This document shows positions 22,811 to 31,428 of a DNA stretch of 35,017 nt, in pieces. The translations under genes were made by a program, and so were the position numbers. The notes beneath the pieces are model-generated. The model saw nothing but the letters and a program-made list of their open reading frames with translations. It was not told the DNA's origin and made no database searches. How positions within the stretch are numbered: position 1 is the first letter of the stretch; every line of letters starts with the position of its first letter. The DNA comes from Alphaproteobacteria bacterium (GTDB lineage Bacteria > Pseudomonadota > Alphaproteobacteria > CADEGL01), in assembly GCA_026400755.1 (NCBI GenBank), contig JAPLOM010000049.1:1-35017 (forward strand), read 5' to 3'.

Positions 22811-24345
22811 GCACGCCGGTATCGGACATGCCGACGGGCGCCCGCCGCGTCCTGATCACGGCGTCGGTCATGGCCGCGACGCTTATGCAAGCGCTGGATT
22901 CGACCATCGCCAACGTGGCCTTGCCGCGTATCCAGGGCTCGCTGCTGGCGACGCAGGACCAGATGAGTTGGGTCCTGACCTCTTATATCGTGGCTGCAGC
23001 CATCACCATGCCGCTCACGGGCTGGCTCGCAGGCCGATTTGGCCGCAAGCCGGTTTTTCTTCTCTCCGTCGCTGGCTTCACGGTGACTTCGGCGCTTTGT
23101 GGCATAGCCGTTACTCTCGATCAGCTTGTCGTCTACCGTTTCCTGCAAGGTGTCTTCGGCGCGGGCTTGGTGCCCTTGTCCCAGACGGTGCTATTCGACA
23201 TTAACCCGCCGGAACATCACGGCCGCGCCATGTCGGTGTGGGGCACCGGCGTCACGCTGGGGCCCATCCTGGGGCCGGTTCTGGGTGGGTGGCTGACCGA
23301 CAACTACAACTGGCGCTGGGTTTTCTACATCAACCTGCCGGTCGGCGTGCTGGCCTTCTTCGGCATCATGGCGTTCCTGCACGACCACAAGGCCCATCAA
23401 CACAAAGCGTTCGACTTCGTGGGCTTCGCCACCTTGAGCCTTGGCGTCGGCGCGTTGCAGCTGATGCTGGACCGGGGCGAGCTGAAGAACTGGTTCGGTT
23501 CGACCGAGATCGTGATCGAGGCCGTTCTGATGGCGCTCGGCTTCTATCTGTTTATCGTCCACACCTGGACGACGAAGAAGCATCCATTCCTGAGCCCGGG
23601 TTTGATGAAGGACCGGAACTTCGTCACCGGCAACGTCTTCATCTTCATGATTGGCGTCGTGCTCTACGCCACCCTCGCGCTTCTGCCGCCGCTGTTGCAG
23701 AACCTGATGAACTATCCGGTGGTGACGACGGGGCTGGTCACCGCACCGCGCGGCATCGGCTCGATGATCGCCATGATCGTGGTCGGGCGGTTGATTGGAA
23801 AGATCGACGCGCGTTTGATCGTCGCGGCTGGTTTCGGGCTTTGCGCCTTCTCGCTGTGGCAGCTCATGCACATCTCGCCGCAGAGGGATTCCAGCATCAT
23901 CATCTGGTCGGGCCTGATCCAGGGCTTTGGCATCGGCTTCGCTTACGTGCCCCTCAGCACCATCGCCTTCGCCACCTTGGGGGTGGATTTGCGGGCGGAA
24001 GGCACGGGGCTGTTCAACCTCCTGCGCAATCTGGGTAGTAGCTTGGGAATCTCGGTGGTGCAGGCCCTCCTGACCGAGAACACCCAGATCGCCCACGCGG
24101 GGCTAGCGCGGAATCTGGTGCCTGGGCCGCTCACTGATCCCATGCTCCAGTCCCATCATTTTGACGTCGCGACGCCGCAGGGCGTGATGGCGCTGAACGC
24201 CCTGGTCACCAAGCAGGCTGCGATGATCGCCTATATCGATGATTTCAAGCTGATGATGATCGCGACCCTGGCGATCTTGCCGCTTCTGTTGATTATCCGC
24301 GGCCCCAAGCGCAAGACGGCGCCGCCGCACGTGGCGCTGGACTAG
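22807..24345 (+). CDS. emrB: EmrB-type MFS drug exporter (DHA2 family)
   Basis: A 512-residue proton/drug antiporter with about 14 membrane segments. [17 protein letters not shown] is the DHA2 signature in helix 1; [12 protein letters not shown] is the MFS loop motif A, and [19 protein letters not shown] is motif C of exporters. The [13 protein letters not shown] stretch is nearly universal in EmrB. In E. coli EmrAB-TolC expels uncouplers and nalidixic acid. Translation begins at GTG 22807-22809, overlapping the emrA stop by four bases (GTGA), so the break in emrA should also lower EmrB synthesis by uncoupling, because ribosomes in the first emrA frame stop 230 bases short. Its stop overlaps the ruvX stop on the other strand in a CTAG. 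Confidence 0.94.
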   Translation: MSTPVSDMPTGARRVLITASVMAATLMQALDSTIANVALPRIQGSLLATQDQMSWVLTSYIVAAAITMPLTGWLAGRFGRKPVFLLSVAGFTVTSALCGIAVTLDQLVVYRFLQGVFGAGLVPLSQTVLFDINPPEHHGRAMSVWGTGVTLGPILGPVLGGWLTDNYNWRWVFYINLPVGVLAFFGIMAFLHDHKAHQHKAFDFVGFATLSLGVGALQLMLDRGELKNWFGSTEIVIEAVLMALGFYLFIVHTWTTKKHPFLSPGLMKDRNFVTGNVFIFMIGVVLYATLALLPPLLQNLMNYPVVTTGLVTAPRGIGSMIAMIVVGRLIGKIDARLIVAAGFGLCAFSLWQLMHISPQRDSSIIIWSGLIQGFGIGFAYVPLSTIAFATLGVDLRAEGTGLFNLLRNLGSSLGISVVQALLTENTQIAHAGLARNLVPGPLTDPMLQSHHFDVATPQGVMALNALVTKQAAMIAYIDDFKLMMIATLAILPLLLIIRGPKRKTAPPHVALD

Positions 24346-24815
24346 CCGCGCCGGACCCGCAGTGCTTCCAAGGCGCCCTGCAGGATGTAGGCGGCGGCGG
24401 CCTTGTCCACGATCTCGCGCCGCCGTGCGCGCGAAACATCCATTTCGTCTACCAACATGCGTTCGACCGCCGCGGTCGATAGGCGCTCGTCCCAAAAAGC
24501 CACGGGCAGGTCGATTTTTTCGAGAAGATTGGCGGCGAACTGGCGTACCGACTGGCAGCGCGGGCCTTCGCTGCCATCCATGTTTACCGGCAGGCCGATC
24601 ACGATACCCGTGGCCTCGCGCGCGCGAATTAGGACGATCAGTTTTTCCGCGTCCGCCGTGAACTTGGTTCGCCGGATCACCTCGATGGGCGAGGCTGTCA
24701 TCAGAAGCGAATCAGACAGGGCGACGCCGATGGTCTTCTCGCCCACATCGAGTCCCATCAGGCGCTTGCCCGAGGGCAGCGCGGCAGCAAGGGCGTCCAG
24801 GTCCAGAACCGGCAT
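24342..24815 (-). CDS. ruvX: Putative pre-16S rRNA nuclease / Holliday junction resolvase YqgF
   Basis: A 157-residue RNase H-fold nuclease. [17 protein letters not shown] carries the first catalytic Asp (Asp23), [15 protein letters not shown] the middle motif, [12 protein letters not shown] the conserved Glu region and [14 protein letters not shown] the final Asp. E. coli YqgF completes the 5' end of 16S rRNA; the resolvase name is older. The final codons overlap the emrB stop on the opposite strand. The start is ATG 24813-24815, with no strong ribosome binding site. In related genomes, as I recall, ruvX lies next to gatCAB and pyrB; here about 10 kb separates it from pyrB. Confidence 0.94.
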   Translation of the reverse strand: MPVLDLDALAAALPSGKRLMGLDVGEKTIGVALSDSLLMTASPIEVIRRTKFTADAEKLIVLIRAREATGIVIGLPVNMDGSEGPRCQSVRQFAANLLEKIDLPVAFWDERLSTAAVERMLVDEMDVSRARRREIVDKAAAAYILQGALEALRVRRG

Positions 24816-24862
24816 GAGGCGTGGATAGAGCGGTGGCCGGACGAAGGCAAGCGGGTGAAAAA

Positions 24863-24887
24863 AAGCCCCGCCACAAGGGCGGGGCTT
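24863..24887 (-). terminator. Intrinsic terminator of the lipoprotein gene
   Basis: AAGCCCCGCC (24863-24872) and GGCGGGGCTT (24878-24887) form a perfect 10-base stem with a 5-base loop, followed on the minus strand by a run of T residues (rc of 24858-24864). It lies 22 bases past the lipoprotein stop and upstream of ruvX. Confidence 0.88.
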
Positions 24888-24909
24888 AGCAGAGGAGAGG
24901 TTAGGTTAG

Positions 24910-25491
24910 TCAGTAGGCCGGCACGATCCGAATCTCGCCCGTCTGGACGAGGGGAGCCTGCACGACGGTGCCCTGCTGGGCGTTCACCATCACGCGGCCA
25001 TCCGACATGAGCGCGGTGCCTTCAGCGGGGATGAACATGTAGCGGTTGGCGCCCAGGAACGGGCCGCTGGCGACCAGATAGCGAACCTGGCCGGTCTGGT
25101 TGGAAACCGCCACGGACTCGACCATGCCGATAGTCTGGCCGGCGGTGTTCGCGATCGGACGTCCCGCCAACTGGTTTTGCGCCGTGATCGAGACCGTATC
25201 GGCCGCAGGCGCGGGCGCGATCACCATGGTGCCCGGCACGACGGCCGGACCGACATAAACGACGCCGGGCTGCGATGTAGCGTAGACAACACCGGGCTGC
25301 TGCGGAGCCGCGGTGATGACCGTGCCGCCGCCGTACGTGGCGACCTGGGCTCCACCGCTGGTCTTGGACGACTGGTCGTGGCTGGCATTCCAATTGCTGC
25401 TACCCATGTTCTGCGGCGCGCTGTTACCGCCGCACGCGGCGACGGACAGGACGAGCGCGACACAGGCGGAACCGAGCAAAACGTTACGCAT
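24910..25491 (-). CDS. Lipoprotein with PRC-barrel-like domain
   Basis: A 193-residue secreted lipoprotein. MRNVLLGSACVALVLSVAAC is a signal peptide with lipobox VAAC and Cys20 as the lipidated residue. A low-complexity Gly/Ser/Pro/Val linker follows, with PGVVY repeated twice eleven residues apart. The C-terminal half (NQLAGRPIANTAGQTIGMVESVAV, split here by a strand, then QVRYLVASG) resembles a PRC-barrel fold, a domain of bacterial envelope and photosynthetic-apparatus proteins with no single function. ATG 25489-25491 has AAGGGG nine bases upstream. The gene stands alone, with its own terminator; function is unknown. Confidence 0.8.
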   Translation of the reverse strand: MRNVLLGSACVALVLSVAACGGNSAPQNMGSSNWNASHDQSSKTSGGAQVATYGGGTVITAAPQQPGVVYATSQPGVVYVGPAVVPGTMVIAPAPAADTVSITAQNQLAGRPIANTAGQTIGMVESVAVSNQTGQVRYLVASGPFLGANRYMFIPAEGTALMSDGRVMVNAQQGTVVQAPLVQTGEIRIVPAY

Positions 25492-25640
25492 GATATGACC
25501 CCTTGTTCGTTGAGCTTGTATTCGTGGCATTCTTCAACCGGACCAACGCGGGGCCGTGCCGACAAGTTCCGGCTGTGAGCCGGGGCGTTAAAAAAAATTC
25601 CCGGGCATCGCGAAGAAAAATTGGAACAAAGAAAAGGGAA

Positions 25641-25668
25641 GGGCGGCAGCGATCTCTCGCCGCCGCCC
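25641..25668 (-). terminator. Intrinsic terminator of the membrane-protein gene
   Basis: A 12-base stem, 25641-25652 with 25657-25668, around a TCTC loop; one position is a G-U pair on the minus-strand RNA. It is followed by TTCCCTTTTCTTTG, a pyrimidine- and T-rich tail, and lies 40 bases after the stop at 25708. Confidence 0.65.
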
Positions 25669-25707
25669 CGCCTGGGCCGCATTCCGATTGCGGGTCGGAA
25701 CGATGCC

Positions 25708-26646
25708 CTAGAGGCGTGTCGTGGGAGGCACGTCCGTATGCGTGGTGCGCGTTGTGACAACGCGGGTGGCCACGTAGTGGCGTGTGCCGATGCACCCGCC
25801 AACACAGCCGGCCACCGCACCGACGACCACGACCACGAAGCCCCAGAAGGCAATGTGGCGGCCGGCGATGACGGCTTGGTCGGCAGCCATGCGCAACTTC
25901 TCTTTGGCCGCGGCGACCTCACCCTGCCACTGCTGCAGGCGGGCCTTGGCTTCGTCAGGCGTGATTTCCGCTTTGGCCGCGATCACGGCGGCCAAGCGAT
26001 CCTGATCGACCGACTGGTCGTCCGCCGCCATCCGGGTCAGTCCAGTCGCGACCTCGGCGACCGCTGCTTCGTCGCTGAGCTTCGTCGGATCCTGCGGGCG
26101 CAACAGGCCGCGCGCCTGATCCATCATCCGGCGTGCCTCGACCATCGCGCCGCCGTCTCGCGGGCCACGGGGGCCGTCGGCCGCCATGGCGCCGCCGGCC
26201 AAGCTGCCCGCGCCGCTGGCGATGCCGCCAACGGCATGGCCCATGGTGTTGACCGCCTGGCTGACCGCGCCCGCCAGGATCAATCCGCCCAGCACCAGGG
26301 CCGCCGCCCAGGTCACGAGGCCGTGCAACAATCCATCCTCGGTGTGATGACTGCCCGCGAGGCGCGCGGCTACATAGCCGCCCGCGATCAGCGCGATCCA
26401 GTTCGTGACCACCCACCAAAGCCCGCCGCCCAAGCTGATGGCGGCGGCGTCTGGCGCCTCACCCGTGGCAGGGCGGACGGTCGATAGGCCGATGCCAAGG
26501 CCTAAGAGAGTGAGGAGCATCTGCAACGCGATGACGAGGGCGAGACCGGCGATGATGCCGCCCCACGAAATACGCGCGAAAGGATTGCCGGATACTTCGG
26601 CCACTTCGGGCCGGTAGCTCGTCGTTGTCGTCGTGGTGTTGGCCAT
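25708..26646 (-). CDS. Membrane protein with central charged domain, function unknown
   Basis: A 312-residue protein. Three hydrophobic helices lie in the N-terminal half (about 28-54, 75-96 and 110-131; ISWGGIIAGLALVIALQMLL is the first) and one near the C terminus (about 264-285). Between them lies a hydrophilic region rich in Ala, Asp, Glu and Lys (170-260), partly coiled-coil in character. The N terminus is a run of threonines, and the C terminus contains several more. Similar alphaproteobacterial proteins have been named PhnA-like, a label I think carries no functional meaning. ATG 26644-26646 follows GAGGG. It has its own terminator. No enzymatic motif is visible. Confidence 0.8.
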   Translation of the reverse strand: MANTTTTTTSYRPEVAEVSGNPFARISWGGIIAGLALVIALQMLLTLLGLGIGLSTVRPATGEAPDAAAISLGGGLWWVVTNWIALIAGGYVAARLAGSHHTEDGLLHGLVTWAAALVLGGLILAGAVSQAVNTMGHAVGGIASGAGSLAGGAMAADGPRGPRDGGAMVEARRMMDQARGLLRPQDPTKLSDEAAVAEVATGLTRMAADDQSVDQDRLAAVIAAKAEITPDEAKARLQQWQGEVAAAKEKLRMAADQAVIAGRHIAFWGFVVVVVGAVAGCVGGCIGTRHYVATRVVTTRTTHTDVPPTTRL

Positions 26647-26801
26647 TTGACCCTCGCATGTGGGAACCCGGCCTTTAAACCCCTCAGCATGCGCGGGGTT
26701 CCGTCCCGCGGAACAAACCGGTCGGATAGGACGTTGCTGCGGTCGGGAACACGGTGCGGCCCGTCCGCGCCTTGGGGAGTGCTTGCCGGTTTAGGGCTCC
26801 C

Positions 26802-26951
26802 ATGCGTTGGTTGATCGACCTCTTCAAGGAAATCCCGCTGTCTGTCGTCCTGCGTGAGCAGTTGCGCGCCGCCCGCGCCGAGATCGAGCGCCTCCGGGCG
26901 CGCCGGCCGACACATGCCGTGGGTGATTACGACCCGCTAGAGAGTTCTTGA
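26802..26951 (+). CDS. Small coiled-coil protein, hypothetical
   Basis: A 49-residue ORF reading MRWLIDLFKEIPLSVVLREQ at its start, then a charged heptad-like stretch (AARAEIERLRARRP) and an acidic end (GDYDPLESS). The FKEIPLSxVL beginning recalls N termini of small bacterial proteins that I remember only vaguely, so a real gene is likely but unproven. It lies in the otherwise empty 408 bases between the membrane-protein gene and gatC and ends 15 bases before the candidate gatC promoter. No strong ribosome binding site precedes it. The rest of that interval shows nothing else coding. Confidence 0.5.
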   Translation: MRWLIDLFKEIPLSVVLREQLRAARAEIERLRARRPTHAVGDYDPLESS

Positions 26952-26965
26952 CGGCCGTCGGCCGC

Positions 26966-26994
26966 TTGCCGCTCTCCCGTGCGGATGCTAGGTT
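26966..26994 (+). promoter_or_regulatory. Candidate promoter of gatCAB
   Basis: TTGCCG (26966-26971) and TAGGTT (26989-26994) are spaced by 17 bases, in the form often seen in alphaproteobacteria. It lies 60 bases before the gatC ATG. The -10 box is a moderate match. Confidence 0.45.
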
Positions 26995-27054
26995 CCGCCG
27001 CCTCAAAAAGACCCCGGAAACCTCTCGAAACACAGGCTCGCAAGCGGACACGCC

Positions 27055-27342
27055 ATGGCGCTGGACAAGGACAAGGTCGCCCATATCGCGCGCCTCGCGC
27101 GCATTCGGGTCGAGGACAAGGACCTCGCGCCGATCGGCAAGGAGCTGGACCAGATCCTGTCCTGGATCGAGCAGCTCAACGAGGTCGACACGGCGGATAT
27201 CGCGCCCATGACCAGCGTGGTGTCTCTGAAGCTGAAGCGCCGCGCGGACCAGGTGACGGACGGCGGCTATCCCGAGAAGATCGTGGCCAACGCGCCGGCC
27301 GCCGCCCACGGTTATTTCACCGTGCCCAAGGTCATCGAGTAG
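27055..27342 (+). CDS. gatC: Asp/Glu-tRNA amidotransferase subunit C
   Basis: A 95-residue subunit that holds GatA and GatB together. KVAHIARLARIRVEDKDL, ILSWIEQLNEVDT, APMTS and the end HGYFTVPKVIE are standard for the family. With GatA and GatB it converts Glu-tRNA(Gln) and Asp-tRNA(Asn) to the correct amidated forms, which implies that the organism lacks direct GlnRS or AsnRS charging for at least one of them. The gene is three bases ahead of gatA and heads the operon. Confidence 0.96.
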   Translation: MALDKDKVAHIARLARIRVEDKDLAPIGKELDQILSWIEQLNEVDTADIAPMTSVVSLKLKRRADQVTDGGYPEKIVANAPAAAHGYFTVPKVIE

Positions 27343-27345
27343 CCC

Positions 27346-28818
27346 ATGGCCGCCTTGACCGACCTTTCCCTGGCCGCTGCGCGCGATGGGCTGGCGAAGA
27401 AGAAATTTTCCGCGCGCGAAATCGCCGAGGCCCACATCAAGGCCGTCGAAGGTGCGCGCGGCCTCAACGCCTTCATCACCGAGACGCCGGAGAAGGCGCT
27501 GACCATGGCTGCCCAGTCCGACGCGCGCATCGCCAAGGGCGAAGCGCGGCCGCTGGACGGCATTCCGCTGGCCATTAAGGATCTCTTCTGCACCGAGGGC
27601 GTGCTGACCACAGCGGCCTCGCACATCCTCGACGGCTACACGCCGCAATACGAATCGACCGTCACCTCCAACCTGTGGCGTGACGGCGCGGTGATGGTGG
27701 GCAAGACGAACTTGGACGAGTTCGCCATGGGCTCGTCCAACATGACCAGCTATTACGGCCCGGTGGAAAGCCCTTGGCGCCGCGAGGGCGATAACCGTCC
27801 GCTGGTGCCGGGTGGCTCCTCCGGCGGCTCGGCCGCCGCTGTCTCCGCGCGGCTCGCGCTGGGCGCCACGGGCACGGATACGGGCGGCTCGATCCGCCAG
27901 CCGGCCTCCTTCTGCGGCATCGTCGGCCTGAAGCCCACTTATGGCCGCTGCTCGCGCTGGGGCATCGTGGCGTTCGCCTCGTCGCTGGACCAGGCCGGTC
28001 CGTTCGCGCGCGATGTGCGCGATACGGCGATCCTGATGCGCACCATGGCGGGGCATGACCCCAAGGACTCTACCTCGGTCGACCTGCCCGTACCGGACTA
28101 CGAGGCTACGCTGGATGGCGGCGTGAAGGGGCTCAAGATCGGCATTCCGAAGGAATACCGGGTCGACGGTATGCCCGCCGAGATCGAGAAGCTGTGGAGC
28201 CAGGGCATCGAATGGCTCAAGGCAGAAGGCGCCGAAATCCGCGAGATCAGTCTGCCGCACACAAAATATGCGCTGGCCACTTATTATATCGTGGCGCCCG
28301 CCGAGGCCTCGTCAAACCTGGCGCGCTATGACGGCGTGCGGTTCGGCCTGCGCGTGGACGGCGACTCCCTCGACGACATGTACGCGCGCACGCGCGCGGC
28401 GGGATTTGGCGCCGAGGTACGGCGGCGCGTCATGATCGGTACCTACGTGTTGTCCGCTGGTTACTACGACGCCTATTATCTGAAGGCGCAGAAGGTACGG
28501 GCGCTGATCGCGCGCGACTTCGACCAGGCGTTCGGCCAGGTCGACGCGATCCTGACGCCGACCGCGCCGTCGGCCGCCTTTGCCATCGGCGACAAGATGG
28601 ACGACCCCATCGCCATGTACCTGAACGACGTGTTCACCGTGCCCGCGAGCCTCGCGGGCCTGCCCGCTCTGTCGCTGCCCGCCGGCCTGTCGGGCGACGG
28701 TCTGCCGCTGGGCCTGCATCTGATTGGCCGTGCGTTCGACGAGGCCACCGTTCTGCGTGCCGCGCGCACCATCGAAAAGGCGGCCGGCTTCACGGCCCGG
28801 CCGGGAGCCGCGTCATGA
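27346..28818 (+). CDS. gatA: Asp/Glu-tRNA amidotransferase subunit A
   Basis: A 490-residue amidase that releases ammonia from glutamine for GatB. The amidase-signature triad is Lys78 in [11 protein letters not shown], Ser158 in [11 protein letters not shown] and Ser182 in [14 protein letters not shown], with the expected 24-residue spacing between the two serines. [20 protein letters not shown] is the next signature region. Length is typical. It starts three bases after gatC and overlaps gatB by four bases (ATGA), giving tight stoichiometric coupling. No defect is visible. Confidence 0.97.
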   Translation: MAALTDLSLAAARDGLAKKKFSAREIAEAHIKAVEGARGLNAFITETPEKALTMAAQSDARIAKGEARPLDGIPLAIKDLFCTEGVLTTAASHILDGYTPQYESTVTSNLWRDGAVMVGKTNLDEFAMGSSNMTSYYGPVESPWRREGDNRPLVPGGSSGGSAAAVSARLALGATGTDTGGSIRQPASFCGIVGLKPTYGRCSRWGIVAFASSLDQAGPFARDVRDTAILMRTMAGHDPKDSTSVDLPVPDYEATLDGGVKGLKIGIPKEYRVDGMPAEIEKLWSQGIEWLKAEGAEIREISLPHTKYALATYYIVAPAEASSNLARYDGVRFGLRVDGDSLDDMYARTRAAGFGAEVRRRVMIGTYVLSAGYYDAYYLKAQKVRALIARDFDQAFGQVDAILTPTAPSAAFAIGDKMDDPIAMYLNDVFTVPASLAGLPALSLPAGLSGDGLPLGLHLIGRAFDEATVLRAARTIEKAAGFTARPGAAS

Positions 28819-30266
28819 GCCTGATCAAGGGCGAGACGGGGGAGTGGGAGGTCGTCATCGGCCTCGAGGTTCACGCCCAGGTCAGCTCCAACGCCAAGCT
28901 GTTCTCGGGCGCCGCCACGGCGTTCGGCGCGGAGCCAAACGCACAGGTGTCGTTCGTCGACGCGGCCATGCCGGGCATGCTGCCGGTCATCAACGACTAC
29001 TGCGTGGAGCAGGCCGTGCGTACGGGCTTGGGCCTGAATGCCCAGATCAACCTGCACTCGGTGTTTGATCGCAAGAACTACTTCTATGCCGATCTTCCCG
29101 CAGGCTATCAGATCTCGCAGTACCTGCAGCCCATCGTAGGCAAGGGCACCGTTGTGCTCGATATGCCCGACGGCTCGACGCGCGAGGTCGGCGTCACGCG
29201 TCTGCATCTGGAGATGGATGCGGGCAAGAGCCTGCATGACCAAGATCCGCGGTTGACCTATGTCGATTTGAATCGCGCAGGCGTCGCGCTGATGGAGGTT
29301 GTCTCCGAACCCGACATGCGCACGTCGGAAGAGGCCGGGCTTTATCTCAAGAAGCTGCGCTCGATCATGCGCTATCTCGGCACCTGCGACGGCAACATGG
29401 ACGAAGGCTCCATGCGTGCCGACGTGAATGTCTCGGTGCGCAAGCCGGGCGGCGAGTTGGGTACGCGCTGCGAGATCAAGAACGTCAACTCCATGCGCTT
29501 CGTCCAGCAAGCCATCGAATACGAAGCGCGCCGTCAGATCGAGGTGATCGAGGGTGGTGGAGCGATCAACCAAGAGACGCGCCTTTTTGATTCGAAGCAG
29601 GGCACGACGCGCTCCATGCGCTCGAAGGAGCATGCGCACGATTACCGCTATTTCCCCGACCCGGACCTTCTGCCGCTGGAGCTGGACCCGGCATGGGTCG
29701 AGACCATTCGCGCTTCGCTGCCGGAATTGCCGGATGCCAAGAAGGCGCGCTTCATGAAGGATTACGGTCTGTCGTCCTACGACGCCGGCGTGTTGGTAGG
29801 TGAGAAGGACACGGGCGCCTATTACGAGGCCGTCGCCAAGGGACGCGACGCGAAGTTGGCATCGAACTGGGTCACGGGCGAATTGTTCGGCCGCCTCAAC
29901 AAGGCGGACACAGCGTTGGCCGATTCGCCCGTCTCGGCCGCGGCCGTTGGCGAGCTGATTGATCTGATCGCGGACAACACGATCTCTGGCCGCATCGCCA
30001 AGGATGTCTTCGACGAGATGTTCGCGACTGGCAAGGGCGCGCGCGCCATCGTCTCGGAAAAAGGCCTGACGCAGATTACCGACACGGGTGCCATCGAGAC
30101 GGCCATCGACCAAGTCATCGCAGCCAATGCCGACAAGGCGGAGCAGGTGAAGGCCGGCAAGGATGCGCTGCTGGGTTGGTTCGTCGGCCAGGTGATGAAG
30201 GCTACCGGTGGCAAGGCCAATCCGGCCAAGGTCAACGAACTGCTGCGCGCGAAGCTAAAAAACTAA
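28815..30266 (+). CDS. gatB: Asp/Glu-tRNA amidotransferase subunit B
   Basis: A 483-residue subunit that phosphorylates and amidates the misacylated t[23 protein letters not shown] opens the catalytic domain; [19 protein letters not shown] holds the tunnel and metal region; [11 protein letters not shown] lies before the helical and tail domain that grips the tRNA D loop. The C-terminal part ends with [15 protein letters not shown]. The ATG at 28815 overlaps the gatA stop. It ends four bases from the stop of the convergent oxidoreductase gene, without a terminator in between, so the transcripts likely overlap. Confidence 0.97.
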   Translation: MSLIKGETGEWEVVIGLEVHAQVSSNAKLFSGAATAFGAEPNAQVSFVDAAMPGMLPVINDYCVEQAVRTGLGLNAQINLHSVFDRKNYFYADLPAGYQISQYLQPIVGKGTVVLDMPDGSTREVGVTRLHLEMDAGKSLHDQDPRLTYVDLNRAGVALMEVVSEPDMRTSEEAGLYLKKLRSIMRYLGTCDGNMDEGSMRADVNVSVRKPGGELGTRCEIKNVNSMRFVQQAIEYEARRQIEVIEGGGAINQETRLFDSKQGTTRSMRSKEHAHDYRYFPDPDLLPLELDPAWVETIRASLPELPDAKKARFMKDYGLSSYDAGVLVGEKDTGAYYEAVAKGRDAKLASNWVTGELFGRLNKADTALADSPVSAAAVGELIDLIADNTISGRIAKDVFDEMFATGKGARAIVSEKGLTQITDTGAIETAIDQVIAANADKAEQVKAGKDALLGWFVGQVMKATGGKANPAKVNELLRAKLKN

Positions 30267-30270
30267 CGCT

Positions 30271-31428
30271 TCAGTCCGTCGCCAGTACGATTCCCAATTC
30301 CCGGACGGGCTTGCCGCGGTCGAAACGATCGACGGCGAAGGGCGCCATGCGGTCGTCGATCTGGCCGGTGGCGATGGCCTTGCCCATCAGATCGCCCGCG
30401 CCCGGTGCGCCGGAATAGCCGTAGGACCAGCCGGCCGTGATCCATAGATCGCGCAAGGCCGGATGGGGACCCAGCAGTGGGCCATAGTCTGGCGAGATGT
30501 GCAGCATTCCGCCCCAGTGGCGCATGATGCGCACTTGGGCCAGCGCCGGGAACATCTCGAAATAGACCTTGGCCGTGCCCGTCATGACCGGCAAGTCGGT
30601 CTTGAGCGAGGGGCGCGGACGCTCAGGCACCTCGATGCCGCCGACCACTTCGCCGCGCCCGGTCTGGTGCATGTAGGCCAGCCGGTCGATCAGCGCGAGG
30701 GCGGGACCGATCATGGGGCGGGTGGGTTCCAACGCCATGGCCTCGATGCGCATCGGATAGCCAGCCAACGACACGCCCGCGAGCTTTGCCATCTCTGTCG
30801 AGAAAGCGCCCGCCGCGATCAGAACGGCATCGGCATCGATGCGGTGGTCGCCCACCATGACTGCGGAGACGCAGCCGTTGGCGGTCTCGATCCCGGTCAC
30901 CTTGCTGCGATAATGCACCTGCACGCCGCGCGCGCGGCAGGCCGCCAGATATGCCTTCATAGGCGCGTGGTGCGGCGCCACGCCGCCGTCGCGGAAATGG
31001 ATGGCGGCGGACACGCGCTCGGCCGCGATGGCGGGCAGAACGCTGCGGACACCCGCGTCGTCCAGGCGGCGCGATGTCACGCCGTTCTCGGCGTGCACCT
31101 TCAGCGCGCCTTCGAACATGGCGGCGGTCTTCGGCGTCTCGGCGATCATGGCGTAGCCGCGCCGCGTGAACATTGGATTGTGGCCGAGCGTCTTGGCCAA
31201 GTTCATCCAGCATTGGTTGGAATGGCCAAAGAAGCGTGTCCATTCCGGTGAGGCGAAGCCGCCGCGGATCAGCGTGCCGTTGCGGCCGGAGGCGCCGCCC
31301 TGCCAATAGCCCGCGTCCAGCACCACCACACCCCCCACGCCGCGCAGCGCCAGGTTGAAGGCGCAGGAGAGGCCCTGGATGCCGCCGCCCACGACGACGA
31401 CAGAGGCGCGCTTGGGATAGCGGCTCAC
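30271..31428 (-). CDS. FAD-dependent amine/amino-acid oxidase (sarcosine oxidase beta / HcnC type)
   Basis: A 385-residue DAO-family flavoprotein. The N terminus, ASVVVVGGGIQGLSCAFNLALRG, is the FAD-binding Rossmann motif (Gly14, Gly16, Gly19), followed by GYWQGGASGRNGTLIRGG, the flavin-contacting loop of sarcosine-oxidase-type enzymes. The C-terminal substrate domain contains GTAKVYFEMFP and HISPDYGPLLGPHP, then WSYGYSGAPGAGDLMGKAI. It is the beta subunit of a two-subunit complex with the gene just upstream, whose stop it overlaps by four bases (GTGA, start GTG 31426-31428). Relatives oxidise sarcosine, opines, hydroxyproline or glycine (to cyanide). Substrate is not determinable. Confidence 0.88.
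   Translation of the reverse strand: MSRYPKRASVVVVGGGIQGLSCAFNLALRGVGGVVVLDAGYWQGGASGRNGTLIRGGFASPEWTRFFGHSNQCWMNLAKTLGHNPMFTRRGYAMIAETPKTAAMFEGALKVHAENGVTSRRLDDAGVRSVLPAIAAERVSAAIHFRDGGVAPHHAPMKAYLAACRARGVQVHYRSKVTGIETANGCVSAVMVGDHRIDADAVLIAAGAFSTEMAKLAGVSLAGYPMRIEAMALEPTRPMIGPALALIDRLAYMHQTGRGEVVGGIEVPERPRPSLKTDLPVMTGTAKVYFEMFPALAQVRIMRHWGGMLHISPDYGPLLGPHPALRDLWITAGWSYGYSGAPGAGDLMGKAIATGQIDDRMAPFAVDRFDRGKPVRELGIVLATD

Noticed and set aside
25569-25597. Hairpin CCGGCT-GTG-AGCCGG followed by an A8 run
   Set aside because: On the plus strand the run is A, not T; on the minus strand the T run precedes the hairpin. It is not a terminator in either direction.
26824-28260. A 478-codon minus-strand open frame opposite gatC/gatA
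   Set aside because: Overlaps two complete core genes and shows no motif; a shadow frame.
28476-30113. A 545-codon minus-strand open frame opposite gatA/gatB
   Set aside because: No recognisable domain; gatA and gatB are complete and conserved on the plus strand.
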